Assembly (NCBI RefSeq): GCF_900637295.1 | Contig: NZ_LR134363.1 | Location: 620,001 to 684,000, forward strand | DNA from: Actinomyces slackii | GTDB taxonomy: Bacteria > Actinomycetota > Actinomycetes > Actinomycetales > Actinomycetaceae | Length of the DNA: 64,000 nt | Reading direction: 5' to 3' | In this document: positions 1 to 7,305 of the stretch, one piece after another | How the letters are laid out: the number at the start of each line of letters is the position of its first letter | Position numbering within the stretch: position 1 is the stretch's first letter | Position numbers and translations under genes: made by a program | Notes under the pieces: generated by a model | Told to the model about the DNA's origin: nothing | Seen by the model: only the letters and a program-made list of their open reading frames with translations | Databases searched by the model: none

Positions 1-308
1 GCGATGAACAGGCCCGCCAGGACCAGCTCCTTGACGGCGTTGGCATTGGCCCCGGGGGTGTTGAAGACCGGGATCCCGCGCTCGGTCAGTTCGGCGACCG
101 GGATGTTGTTGGTGCCGGCCCCGGCGCGGGCCACGGCCAGGACGGAGTCCTCGATGGGGGTGTCGTGGAGCTTGGCGGAGCGCACCAGCAGGGCGTGGGG
201 ATCGTCCACGGATCCGCCGACCTCGTAGAGCTCATCGGGCAGGCGGGACAGGCCGGCCCCGGAGATCGCGTTGAGGGTGCGGATGCGGAACTTGCTCGTG
301 CTGGTCAT
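1..308 (-). CDS. serA: D-3-phosphoglycerate dehydrogenase, N-terminal part
   Basis: This is the first ~102 codons of a D-isomer 2-hydroxyacid dehydrogenase; the rest lies beyond the window edge. The translation starts MTSTSKFRIRTLNAISGAGL and contains ARAGAGTNNIPV and NTPGANANAVKELVL, which are typical of the SerA substrate/NAD domain boundary. SerA oxidises 3-phosphoglycerate to 3-phosphohydroxypyruvate, the first step of serine synthesis. Its ATG shares one base with the serC stop (TGATG), so the two genes are translationally coupled. SerC supplies the next enzyme of the pathway, which supports the call. Confidence 0.93.
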   Translation of the reverse strand, partial: MTSTSKFRIRTLNAISGAGLSRLPDELYEVGGSVDDPHALLVRSAKLHDTPIEDSVLAVARAGAGTNNIPVAELTERGIPVFNTPGANANAVKELVLAGLFI

Positions 309-1393
309 CAGGCCTTGGTCCTCTCGAATTCGGTCATGTAGTCCACAAGGGCGCGCACGCCCTCAATGGGCATGGCGTTGTAGATGGAGGCGCGCATTCC
401 CCCCACTGAGCGGTGCCCCTTGAGGTTGGTCAGGCCTGCGGCCTGCGCACCGGCCAGGAACTCGGAGTCCAGGGAGGGGTCGGCCAGGGTGAAGGGGACG
501 TTCATCCAGGACCGCGAGCGCTCCTGGACCGGGTTGGCGTAGAAGTCGGAGCCGTCGATGGCCTGGTAGAGCAGGGCGGCCTTGGCCTGGTTGCGCTGGC
601 CCATGGCCTCCAGCCCCCCGGACTCCTCGATCCAGTGGGTGATGAGCCCCAGCAGGTAGACGGCGAAGGTGGGGGGCGTGTTGAGCATGGAGTCGGCCTT
701 GGCCATGCGGGCGTAGTCCAGGACGCTGGGGGTGCTGGGGCGGGCCCGCCCCAGCAGGTCCTCGCGCACGATGACCACGGCCAGCCCGGAGGGCCCCATG
801 TTCTTCTGAGCACCGGCGTAGATGAGGCCGAATCGGCTGACATCCAGGGGCCGGGAGAGGATGCTCGAGGAGAAGTCGGCCACGAGCGGGGCGTGCGACT
901 GCGGGATCTCGGGGAACTCCACCCCGCCGATCGTCTCGTTGGGGGTGTAGTGGAGGTAGCGGGCCTCGGCCGGCACCTCATAGCTGCCGGGGGCGGGGGT
1001 GGTGGTGTAGGCGGAGTCGGCCTCGTCGGCGGCCACGACCACCTCGACCTCCTGGGCGCGGGCCTCGGCGATGGCCTTGGCGGACCACTGGCCGGTGTTG
1101 AGGTAGGCCACCGTCTCCCCGGAGGCGGTGAGGTTCATGGGGATGGCGGCGAACTGGGCGGAGGCCCCGCCCTGGAGGAACAGGACCCGGTAGCCCTCCG
1201 GGATGGCCAGGATGCGGCGCAGGGCGGCCTCGGCATCGGCGGCGCAGGCAACGAAGTCCTTGCCGCGGTGGGAGACCTCCATGACGGACATTCCCGAGCC
1301 GGCCCAATCGGTGAGCTCACTGGCGGCCCGTTCCAGGACGGGCAGGGGCATTTGGGCGGGACCTGCGGAGAAGTTGTAGACGCGCACGGGCAC
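308..1393 (-). CDS. serC: phosphoserine aminotransferase
   Basis: PLP-dependent class V aminotransferase converting 3-phosphohydroxypyruvate and glutamate to O-phosphoserine. The family start motif RVYNFSAGPAQMPLPVL is present, as is the PLP lysine region (YAGAQKNMGPSG). I place the start at the GTG at 1393 (361 aa) because the family begins just before the NFSAGP motif. The frame stays open upstream to 1525, but that extension runs into the 124-bp repeat and its sequence is not SerC-like. A start at 1462 (ATG) cannot be excluded, since the Shine-Dalgarno at 1393 is weak. Coupled to serA downstream. The region where its promoter should lie is filled by repeat copy 1. Confidence 0.93.
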   Translation of the reverse strand: MPVRVYNFSAGPAQMPLPVLERAASELTDWAGSGMSVMEVSHRGKDFVACAADAEAALRRILAIPEGYRVLFLQGGASAQFAAIPMNLTASGETVAYLNTGQWSAKAIAEARAQEVEVVVAADEADSAYTTTPAPGSYEVPAEARYLHYTPNETIGGVEFPEIPQSHAPLVADFSSSILSRPLDVSRFGLIYAGAQKNMGPSGLAVVIVREDLLGRARPSTPSVLDYARMAKADSMLNTPPTFAVYLLGLITHWIEESGGLEAMGQRNQAKAALLYQAIDGSDFYANPVQERSRSWMNVPFTLADPSLDSEFLAGAQAAGLTNLKGHRSVGGMRASIYNAMPIEGVRALVDYMTEFERTKA

Positions 1394-1476
1394 ATCTTCG
1401 CGGCTGATGGCCGGTGCGGCAATCCGGTCCGCCTGCTGAGGCGCGTTGGGGGCGCGGGCCATGTGTGGGGCCCACC

Positions 1477-1600
1477 GTGTCCACCGTGAACAACTTTCAA
1501 GCCCTCCGCCAACCACCGCGATCACAAACGCGCAGGTCAGAGCATACTTACCATGGCATACTCATGGGCTGAGGCCGCTAAAACTGTTCACGGCGGACAC
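1477..1600 (-). mobile_element. 124-bp inverted-repeat element, copy 1
   Basis: Short element whose ends are imperfect inverted repeats of about 20 bp: GTGTCCACCGTGAACA at the left and, on the opposite strand, GTGTCCGCCGTGAACA at the right. It has the same length as, and only 7 mismatches to, copy 2 (3107-3230), in the same orientation; the match continues 9 bp past the right end (ATCGGCGCC). It encodes no transposase, so it looks like a MITE-type non-autonomous element. I could not assign it to an IS family. It sits 84 bp upstream of the chosen serC start. Strand is given so that the GTGTCCGCC end is the left end. Confidence 0.8.
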
Positions 1601-1636
1601 ATCGGCGCCACACCGAGGTCGTCGGGAACGGGTTCT

Positions 1637-3037
1637 TCACGTCACCCGCCAGGTCGCCTGCGGATCGCGGGAGCTCTCGCCCTGCCATGTCACCAGGCCG
1701 GCCTGCTGGAGGGAGCGAAGATGCCGCAGGACAGTCGGCCGGGCCATGTGGGCCAGTTCCTGGACCTGTCCCGTGCTCAGCGGGCGCTGAGCCACGCGCA
1801 GCGCCTCAAGGACCTTGAGAGCGTTGGGTCCCAGAGCAGTGGCAACATCGTCTGGCACCGCCCGGGTTGCCAGAAGCGTGAGCCGCACGGCGGCAGGGCC
1901 CTGGACGTAGACGGGCTCGGACAGCCCGGCGCGGCGCATCTCGGCATAGATGCGGCGGATTCCCTCGCCCAGTTCCTGGGTGACGCCCAGGTCCGCGCAG
2001 ACACGGGCGATCCGCTGGTTGCGGGCGTTGCGACTGATCGATTGCGGGTCGGTCGGATCGGCTAGGCCGGGGAATCTGCCGGGGCTGGTGATCTCGATCC
2101 GATTGGGGAAGATCTCCACTCGCACGTGGTCTCCGCTGATGCTGTAGGAGCGGTGAACGACCGCATTGACCAGGCCTTCGAGCCAGGCATCGCGCGGGAC
2201 GTAGGGGACGGGGCCGAAGCGACCGGAGTCCTGCAGCGCTCGTCGCCTGGGCACGAGGTCCGCGACAGTATCAGCCGCGCGCTCAATCTGCTCGGGGATC
2301 GGTCCTTCGCACCGGATGTCGTGGCCGTCCTCCAGAGACAGGCTCCGTCCCGTGCCGCGGTCGTTCTGGTTGTAGACCAGGACCCGCACATGGGCGCTGG
2401 GGTACAGGTCCTGCGGATGGGAGGCGAACAGGAGGTACCCGGCAACCGTCACCCCTCCGGCACGCGTGAGAAGGCTGCGGGCCTGGAGCGCCAACTCCGG
2501 CGAGGTGGAGCCAAGCCTTGTCTGGTAAGACTCGAGCCTAGGGGCATCCAGGTCGTGGACTGACACGCCTGAAGCAGCCGTGCCGTCGAAGCTCGCAACG
2601 CCGCGATCCCACTCGAGCTCCTGCCGCTGGGTGTAGGTCAGCCGGCGGGACTCGTCGCCGATCCGCATGTAGCAGTCCCCGCGGTGCGTCTCGTGAACGT
2701 ACTCGCTTGGAGGGATGAGGAAGACGAGCACCCGGCCCTGACGAGTGATCAGCTCGCGAACACGGGCATGGACTCTGGGGGTGGTGAAGTCGATGGCGGC
2801 CTGGCGCAGCGCATTGGCAGCCTTGTCATCGACAGGGACGACGGTGCCACCGTGCAACCCCGCGACGACGACGCCACCTTCTGCGTTGGCCATGGCGACC
2901 AGTGGGATGGCGAAGTCGGAGGCCCTGATGGAGCCCGACTTGCGCTCGAACCACTGACTCTCAGGCAGAGCCAGGAGCTGTGCGATGGCATCGTCTGGCG
3001 GGAGGGTCAGGGCCTGATCCACCTCGGCAGGAAACAT
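1637..3037 (-). CDS. AlbA_2/Schlafen-type DNA-binding ATPase-like transcriptional regulator
   Basis: 466-aa protein. Residues ~15-130 resemble the AlbA_2 (Schlafen AlbA) domain: ESQWFERKSGSI, then VAMANAEGGVVVAGL and DCYMRIGDESRRLT. Residues ~240-390 resemble the HATPase_c_4 domain of such regulators: RDAWLEGLVNAVVHRSYSIS, RVEIFPNRIEITSPGRFPG and GVTQELGEGIRRIYAEM. The C-terminal ~70 residues look like a winged helix (LSTGQVQELAHMARPTVLRHL). Related proteins are predicted regulators, often in accessory or defence islands; the ligand is unknown. The ATG at 3037 has no Shine-Dalgarno and directly follows a palindromic operator-like sequence, so it may be leaderless and self-regulated. Direct copies of the 124-bp element lie on both sides. 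Confidence 0.82.
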   Translation of the reverse strand: MFPAEVDQALTLPPDDAIAQLLALPESQWFERKSGSIRASDFAIPLVAMANAEGGVVVAGLHGGTVVPVDDKAANALRQAAIDFTTPRVHARVRELITRQGRVLVFLIPPSEYVHETHRGDCYMRIGDESRRLTYTQRQELEWDRGVASFDGTAASGVSVHDLDAPRLESYQTRLGSTSPELALQARSLLTRAGGVTVAGYLLFASHPQDLYPSAHVRVLVYNQNDRGTGRSLSLEDGHDIRCEGPIPEQIERAADTVADLVPRRRALQDSGRFGPVPYVPRDAWLEGLVNAVVHRSYSISGDHVRVEIFPNRIEITSPGRFPGLADPTDPQSISRNARNQRIARVCADLGVTQELGEGIRRIYAEMRRAGLSEPVYVQGPAAVRLTLLATRAVPDDVATALGPNALKVLEALRVAQRPLSTGQVQELAHMARPTVLRHLRSLQQAGLVTWQGESSRDPQATWRVT

Positions 3038-3043
3038 ACTCTA

Positions 3044-3062
3044 ACTCTAACATTGTTAGAGT
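3044..3062 (-). promoter_or_regulatory. palindromic operator upstream of the AlbA_2 regulator
   Basis: ACTCTAACA-T-TGTTAGAGT is a perfect 9-bp inverted repeat around one base, ending 6 bp before the regulator's ATG. Half of it (TTAGAGT) is repeated again up to the start codon. It is A/T-rich in a high-GC setting. A protein bound here would block transcription or initiation. Autoregulation by the winged helix of the adjacent protein is an inference. Confidence 0.6.
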
Positions 3063-3106
3063 ATTTAAGAGTGCGCGCCAAGCACGTTGGTCATGAGCGA
3101 GCCAAA

Positions 3107-3230
3107 GTGTCCACCGTGAACAACTTTCAAGCCCTCCGCCAACCACCGCGATCACAAACGCGCAGGTCAGAACATACTTCCCATGACATACCCATGTGCG
3201 GAAGCCGCTAAAACTGTTCACGGCGGACAC
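3107..3230 (-). mobile_element. 124-bp inverted-repeat element, copy 2
   Basis: Same length and orientation as copy 1, with 117 of 124 positions identical; most differences cluster at 3174-3201. Both ends are intact (GTGTCCACCGTGAACA... and ...TGTTCACGGCGGACAC). It lies between the regulator start (3037) and the stop of the downstream aminotransferase (3257). Together the two copies bracket the regulator like the ends of a composite unit. Confidence 0.8.
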
Positions 3231-3256
3231 ATCGGCGCCGTTGTCCGACCAGGCGC

Positions 3257-4633
3257 TCAGGAGGTGATGGCCTGGGCGAACTCCTCGAAGCAGTCGACGT
3301 AGGCGTCGATGGCCTCGTCGGTGTGGGTGACCGACAGGGTCCACTCCTCCTCGCGGCCCGGGGTCATGAAGATCCCCCGGTTCATGTTGAACAGCCAGGC
3401 CAGGTCGGACAGCTCCGCGCTCTGGTTGGCCTTGAAGGTCTCGTAGTCGATGACCTTGGTGGGCGAGAAGGTCACGCAGCCCTTGCCGCCCAGTCCAACG
3501 GCGTAGCCGGGCAGGCTGTAGTCCTCGATGACGCGCCGGCAGCCCGCCAGGATGCGGTCGTTGAGGTAGTCCAGGTGGGCGTGGGCCTCATCGGTGAGCA
3601 CCTCCTCCAGGTTGGCGCGGATGGCCGCCACCACCAGGGGATTGCCGTTGTAGGTGCCCACCTGGTAGACCGAGCCGTCCTCGACCACGCTCATGACCTC
3701 CTCGGTGCCGCCGATGGCCCCCGAGGGCAGGCCGCCGCCCAGCGCCTTGGCCAGGGTGACCATGTCCGGCATGACCCCGAAGCGCCGGGTGGCCCCGCCC
3801 GGGCCGATGCACAACCCGGTCTTGACCTCATCGAAGATGAGGACGACGCCGTGGCGGCGGGTGATCTCCCGGACCTCCTCCAGGTAGCCGGGCTCGGGCA
3901 GGACCACCCCGAGGTTCATCATGGCCGGCTCCATGATGACGCAGGCGGGCTTGCGGCCCTCCTTGTCCAGGGCGATGATGCGCCGCTCCATGGCGCCGGC
4001 GTCGTTGAAGGGCACGGCCACGGTCATCTGGACGGTGGCGTCGGGGATGCCGGCGCCGTAGGGCAGGGAGGCGAGGTTCTCGTGGTCGCCGATCTTGTCG
4101 TACTCCACGCCGATGGAGACCATGACGGTGTCATGGTGGCCGTGATAGGAGCCGAAGATCTTCATGACGGTGTCGCGCCCGGTGTAGGCGCGGGCGATGC
4201 GGATGGCATCCATGGTGGATTCCGATCCGGAGTTGGTGTAGCGCCACCTGGGCAGGCCCCAGCGCGCCGAGAGGTTCTCCGCCACGACGACGGCGTCCTC
4301 GGTGGGGGCGGCGAAGTGCGTCCCCTGCTCGTAGCGCTCGCGCACGGCCCGTCCGATGGCGGGATGGGCGTGGCCCTGGAGCATGGAGCCGAATCCGTTG
4401 TGGAAGTCCCACATCTCATTGCCGTCCACGTCCCAGACCTTGGGGCCCTGGCCGCGCTCCAGGTAGATGGGCCAGGGGTCGCGCAGCTGGTAGGAGGAGG
4501 CCACCCCTGCTGACAGGCTCTTCCTGGCGCGCTGGTACATCTCCTGCGAGGCGCCGGTGGCCTCGTTGAGGCGCTTGGACTCGGCCTCGGCAAGGCGGGC
4601 CACAGTCTCCATGTTGATGGCGTTGATGGTCAT
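3257..4633 (-). CDS. class III (HemL/ornithine-type) PLP aminotransferase, probable polyamine/amino-acid transaminase
   Basis: 458-aa class III aminotransferase. It has the fold-type I PLP motifs: SGSESTMDAIRIARAYTGRD, YHGHHD, FDEVKTG and the lysine segment TLAKALGGGLPSG. The glutamate-1-semialdehyde-aminomutase-like architecture (NGFGSMLQGHAHPAIG near the N terminus) is shared by amine transaminases. I chose ATG 4633 because GGAGA lies just upstream; the frame is open to 4693. Its neighbours are an APC permease, a Usp protein and an aminobutyraldehyde-type dehydrogenase, so an amine or amino acid such as putrescine is the likely substrate. It is unlikely to be the haem enzyme, since no hem genes are nearby. 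The exact substrate cannot be read from sequence. Confidence 0.8.
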   Translation of the reverse strand: MTINAINMETVARLAEAESKRLNEATGASQEMYQRARKSLSAGVASSYQLRDPWPIYLERGQGPKVWDVDGNEMWDFHNGFGSMLQGHAHPAIGRAVRERYEQGTHFAAPTEDAVVVAENLSARWGLPRWRYTNSGSESTMDAIRIARAYTGRDTVMKIFGSYHGHHDTVMVSIGVEYDKIGDHENLASLPYGAGIPDATVQMTVAVPFNDAGAMERRIIALDKEGRKPACVIMEPAMMNLGVVLPEPGYLEEVREITRRHGVVLIFDEVKTGLCIGPGGATRRFGVMPDMVTLAKALGGGLPSGAIGGTEEVMSVVEDGSVYQVGTYNGNPLVVAAIRANLEEVLTDEAHAHLDYLNDRILAGCRRVIEDYSLPGYAVGLGGKGCVTFSPTKVIDYETFKANQSAELSDLAWLFNMNRGIFMTPGREEEWTLSVTHTDEAIDAYVDCFEEFAQAITS

Positions 4634-4773
4634 CTGTCTGTCTCCTTCGCGGGCCGGCCTGGCGTCCACAAGCTCGTCTGCCCGGTGGGGCATCGCATCG
4701 CGTTCTGCGTTGATTCCTTCTCATTGCGGGGCTCCTCCGCCGGCCTGGCGCGGAGGGAGGCCCAGTGCGGGGC

Positions 4774-6381
4774 TCAGGGGGGCGTGGCGCCTGCGCCCTG
4801 CTCCCGTGCCGTATTCTCGTCGGCCACGGCGTCGGAGGTGGCGATCACCTCCCCCCGGAAGAAGGCGGGGTCGCGCAGGTACTGGATGATCATGATCACC
4901 ACGCCGGAGCCGATGAGGACCAGGGTCAGGATGAAGACCAGGCCCACCCCCATGATCTGGGAGCCCGAGCCGTAGGCGGGGTTCATGGAGTCCCGCAGGG
5001 TCATGATGAGCAGGCTGAACAGGATGAGCGCACCGATCCCCGGGGCCACCAGTGTGAGGAGGAAGTCGCGCGCCGAGCGCAGCCAGTGCCCCCGGAAGTA
5101 CCACACGGCCGCGCAGGCGGTCAGCCCGTAGTAGAAGGCGATCATGGCACCCAGGGTCTGGATGGTGTCCCACAGGACCCGCTCGGAGACCAGGCGCAGC
5201 AGCGTGTAGAACACCGAGGTGGCCACGGCGGAGATGATCGTGGCGTTCCCGGGGGTGTAGAAGCGCGGCGAGATCCGCCCGAAGACCTCCGGCAGCGCCC
5301 GGTAGTGGCCCATGGCCAGCAGGGTGCGGGCCGGGGAGACGAAGGTGGATTGCAGCGAGGCCGCCGAGGAGGACAGGACCGCCATGGACATGAGCACCGC
5401 GAAGGGCCCGAGCACGGGGCCGGACAGGGCGAAGAACACGTTCTGCTGGATCTCCGGGTTGCCCAGGCCCACGCCGGTGTCACCGAGCCCGGCGAAGGCC
5501 ATGGAGCCGATGGTGACGAACATGTAGATGCTCACGATCGTCAGCACGGTCAGGACCGCCGCCCGCCCCGGGGTGGAGCCGGCGTCGTCGGCCTCCTCGT
5601 TGATGGTCAGGGACACGTCCCATCCCCAGTAGATGAACAGGGACAGGGAGACCCCGGCGATGAAGGTGGAGGTGGACTCCACGGCCAGGGGGTTGAACCA
5701 GGACGGGTCGATGGGGGTGGGGCTCCAGGCGGTGCCGTTGAAGAAGCGCACCAGGGCGACGGCGCCGAATCCCAGGAAGACCAGGAGCTGGAATCCGACG
5801 AGCCAGTACTGCAGGCGCTGGGTGGTCTGCATATCCCGATATGACACGAAGGTGGCGGCGGCGATGAATATCAGGCATGTGGGGATGTTGACCCACATGC
5901 TGCGGGTCAGATCCGCCACGGAGGGGTCGCCCAGGATCTGGGAGAGCAGGAGGTAGAAGAAGTCGACGGCGATTCCCGCCAGGTTGGACAGGACCACGAC
6001 CGTGGCCACGACCAGCCCCCACCCGCTCATCCATCCCACCCAGGGGCCGAAGGCCTTGGTGCCCCAGGTGAAGGAGGTCCCCGAGTCCGGCATGGCGGCG
6101 TTGAGCTCGCGGTAGCCCAGGGCCACCAGGAGCATGGGGAGGAAGCCGACCAGGAAGATGGCGGGGACCTGGGCTCCCACCGCGGAGACCGTGGGCCCCA
6201 GCGCACCGGTGAGCGTGTAGGCCGGGGCGATGCAGGACACCCCGATGACGATGGCCCCGGTCAGCCCGACGCTGCCCGCCGCCAGTCCTTTGCGGCTCAG
6301 GCCCGCCGCCTGGCCCTGGCAGGGGTGGGCCGACGTCGACTCGGGGGTTCCGGCCGGCGGGTCGGTGCTCGGCGTGCTCAT
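4774..6381 (-). CDS. APC-superfamily amino acid/polyamine permease
   Basis: 535-aa membrane protein with about 12 hydrophobic helices. It opens with the family signature GLTGAIVIGVSCIAPAYTLT and has PDSGTSFTWGTKAFGPWVGWM in the TM3 region. The soluble N-terminal 30 residues and the C-terminal ~25 residues (ending TAREQGAGATPP) are cytoplasmic-type tails. Likely an H+ or Na+ symporter for amino acids or amines. The ATG overlaps the stop of the upstream Usp gene by 4 bp (ATGA), so it is co-translated. It probably imports the substrate of the flanking aminotransferase and aldehyde dehydrogenase. Substrate specificity is inferred from context only. Confidence 0.88.
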   Translation of the reverse strand: MSTPSTDPPAGTPESTSAHPCQGQAAGLSRKGLAAGSVGLTGAIVIGVSCIAPAYTLTGALGPTVSAVGAQVPAIFLVGFLPMLLVALGYRELNAAMPDSGTSFTWGTKAFGPWVGWMSGWGLVVATVVVLSNLAGIAVDFFYLLLSQILGDPSVADLTRSMWVNIPTCLIFIAAATFVSYRDMQTTQRLQYWLVGFQLLVFLGFGAVALVRFFNGTAWSPTPIDPSWFNPLAVESTSTFIAGVSLSLFIYWGWDVSLTINEEADDAGSTPGRAAVLTVLTIVSIYMFVTIGSMAFAGLGDTGVGLGNPEIQQNVFFALSGPVLGPFAVLMSMAVLSSSAASLQSTFVSPARTLLAMGHYRALPEVFGRISPRFYTPGNATIISAVATSVFYTLLRLVSERVLWDTIQTLGAMIAFYYGLTACAAVWYFRGHWLRSARDFLLTLVAPGIGALILFSLLIMTLRDSMNPAYGSGSQIMGVGLVFILTLVLIGSGVVIMIIQYLRDPAFFRGEVIATSDAVADENTAREQGAGATPP

Positions 6382-7259
6382 GGCTCATCCCCTCTCCCGT
6401 GGCCCTGCGGGCCGGCGCTCATGTGCCCGGCCGGCACGGCCACGAGGGGCACGGGCAGGCTGCGCATGATCTTGTTGGCGTTGGCGCCCAGCAGCAGGCG
6501 CCCGCGCTGGGCCAGGCGCGCCGAGCCGAGCAGGGCCAGCTCGTGCTTGCGCCATTTCATGGACACCACGGCGGCGCTCATGGAGGCCGAGCGCACGATC
6601 TTGACGTGACGGTCCTCCAGGCCGCTGACATCCATGCGGACCTCGTCGAGCCAGCCCTCGGTGCGCTCCAGGACGGCGGCGTCCTCCTGGTCCTCGTCGG
6701 TGACCACGGTGACCAGCCGCAGCGGCACTCCGGCCTGCTGGGCGAAGGTTCGGGCCGTGGCCAGCAGCCCCTTCCAGTCCCCTGACTCCCCGAGCATGAC
6801 GGTGATGCGGGAGATCGCCCGGGCGGGGTTGTGGCGGGTGCCGCGCGGGGCCAGGGCCACGGGCACGGGGGCGGAGTTGAGCAGGGTCAGGCCCACCGAT
6901 CCCAGCGAGACCCGGCCCATGACACCGTGACGGCCTCCCCCGGCCACGAGGAGTCCCGCCCCCAGTTCGACGGCGGACTCGATGAGCCCCTCGGGGTAGG
7001 AGTCGTGGTAGAGCAGGTGCTTGCTCACGGGCAGGGCGGGGGTCTGGCGGGCGATGGCCTCCTCCATCCAGGCCTCGGCCTGCTTGACGACGACGTCCTG
7101 GAAGGCATGGTCGCTGACCTCCAGCATGGTGTGCTTGGGGCCCCCTCTCACCACCGTGACCAGGTCCATGGGCCAGCCCAGGGAGTCGGACAGGGTGGCG
7201 GCCAGGCTGTAGGCGTCCTGGCCCCCCAGGGAGTTGGTGAATGCCGACAGGATTCTCAT
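6378..7259 (-). CDS. tandem universal stress protein (two Usp domains)
   Basis: 293 aa with two Usp-like alpha/beta domains, roughly residues 1-145 (MRILSAFTNSLGGQDAYSLA ... GLLVAGGGRHGVMGRVSLGS) and 150-285 (ISRITVMLGESGDWKGLLAT ... LLLGANANKIMRSLPVPLVA). The second carries a G-x-N-x-N variant of the Usp nucleotide-binding loop. I chose ATG 7259 (AGAAAG upstream); the frame is open to 7316. It lies between an aldehyde dehydrogenase and a permease in one operon. Usp proteins sometimes accompany transporters and may regulate them; that role is an inference here. Confidence 0.8.
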   Translation of the reverse strand: MRILSAFTNSLGGQDAYSLAATLSDSLGWPMDLVTVVRGGPKHTMLEVSDHAFQDVVVKQAEAWMEEAIARQTPALPVSKHLLYHDSYPEGLIESAVELGAGLLVAGGGRHGVMGRVSLGSVGLTLLNSAPVPVALAPRGTRHNPARAISRITVMLGESGDWKGLLATARTFAQQAGVPLRLVTVVTDEDQEDAAVLERTEGWLDEVRMDVSGLEDRHVKIVRSASMSAAVVSMKWRKHELALLGSARLAQRGRLLLGANANKIMRSLPVPLVAVPAGHMSAGPQGHGRGDEP

Positions 7260-7305
7260 CGCGGTCTTTCTGCTGAAATTGTGGTTGGCCCGGCCATGGG
7301 CCGGG

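Noticed and set aside
1601-3106. Classical composite transposon
   Set aside because: The flanking 124-bp copies encode no transposase and no target duplication could be identified, so only a cassette bracketed by MITE-like repeats can be claimed.
3257-4633. Glutamate-1-semialdehyde aminomutase (hemL) of haem synthesis
   Set aside because: The family resemblance is real, but the operon with a permease and an aldehyde dehydrogenase, and the absence of other hem genes, favour an amine/amino-acid transaminase.
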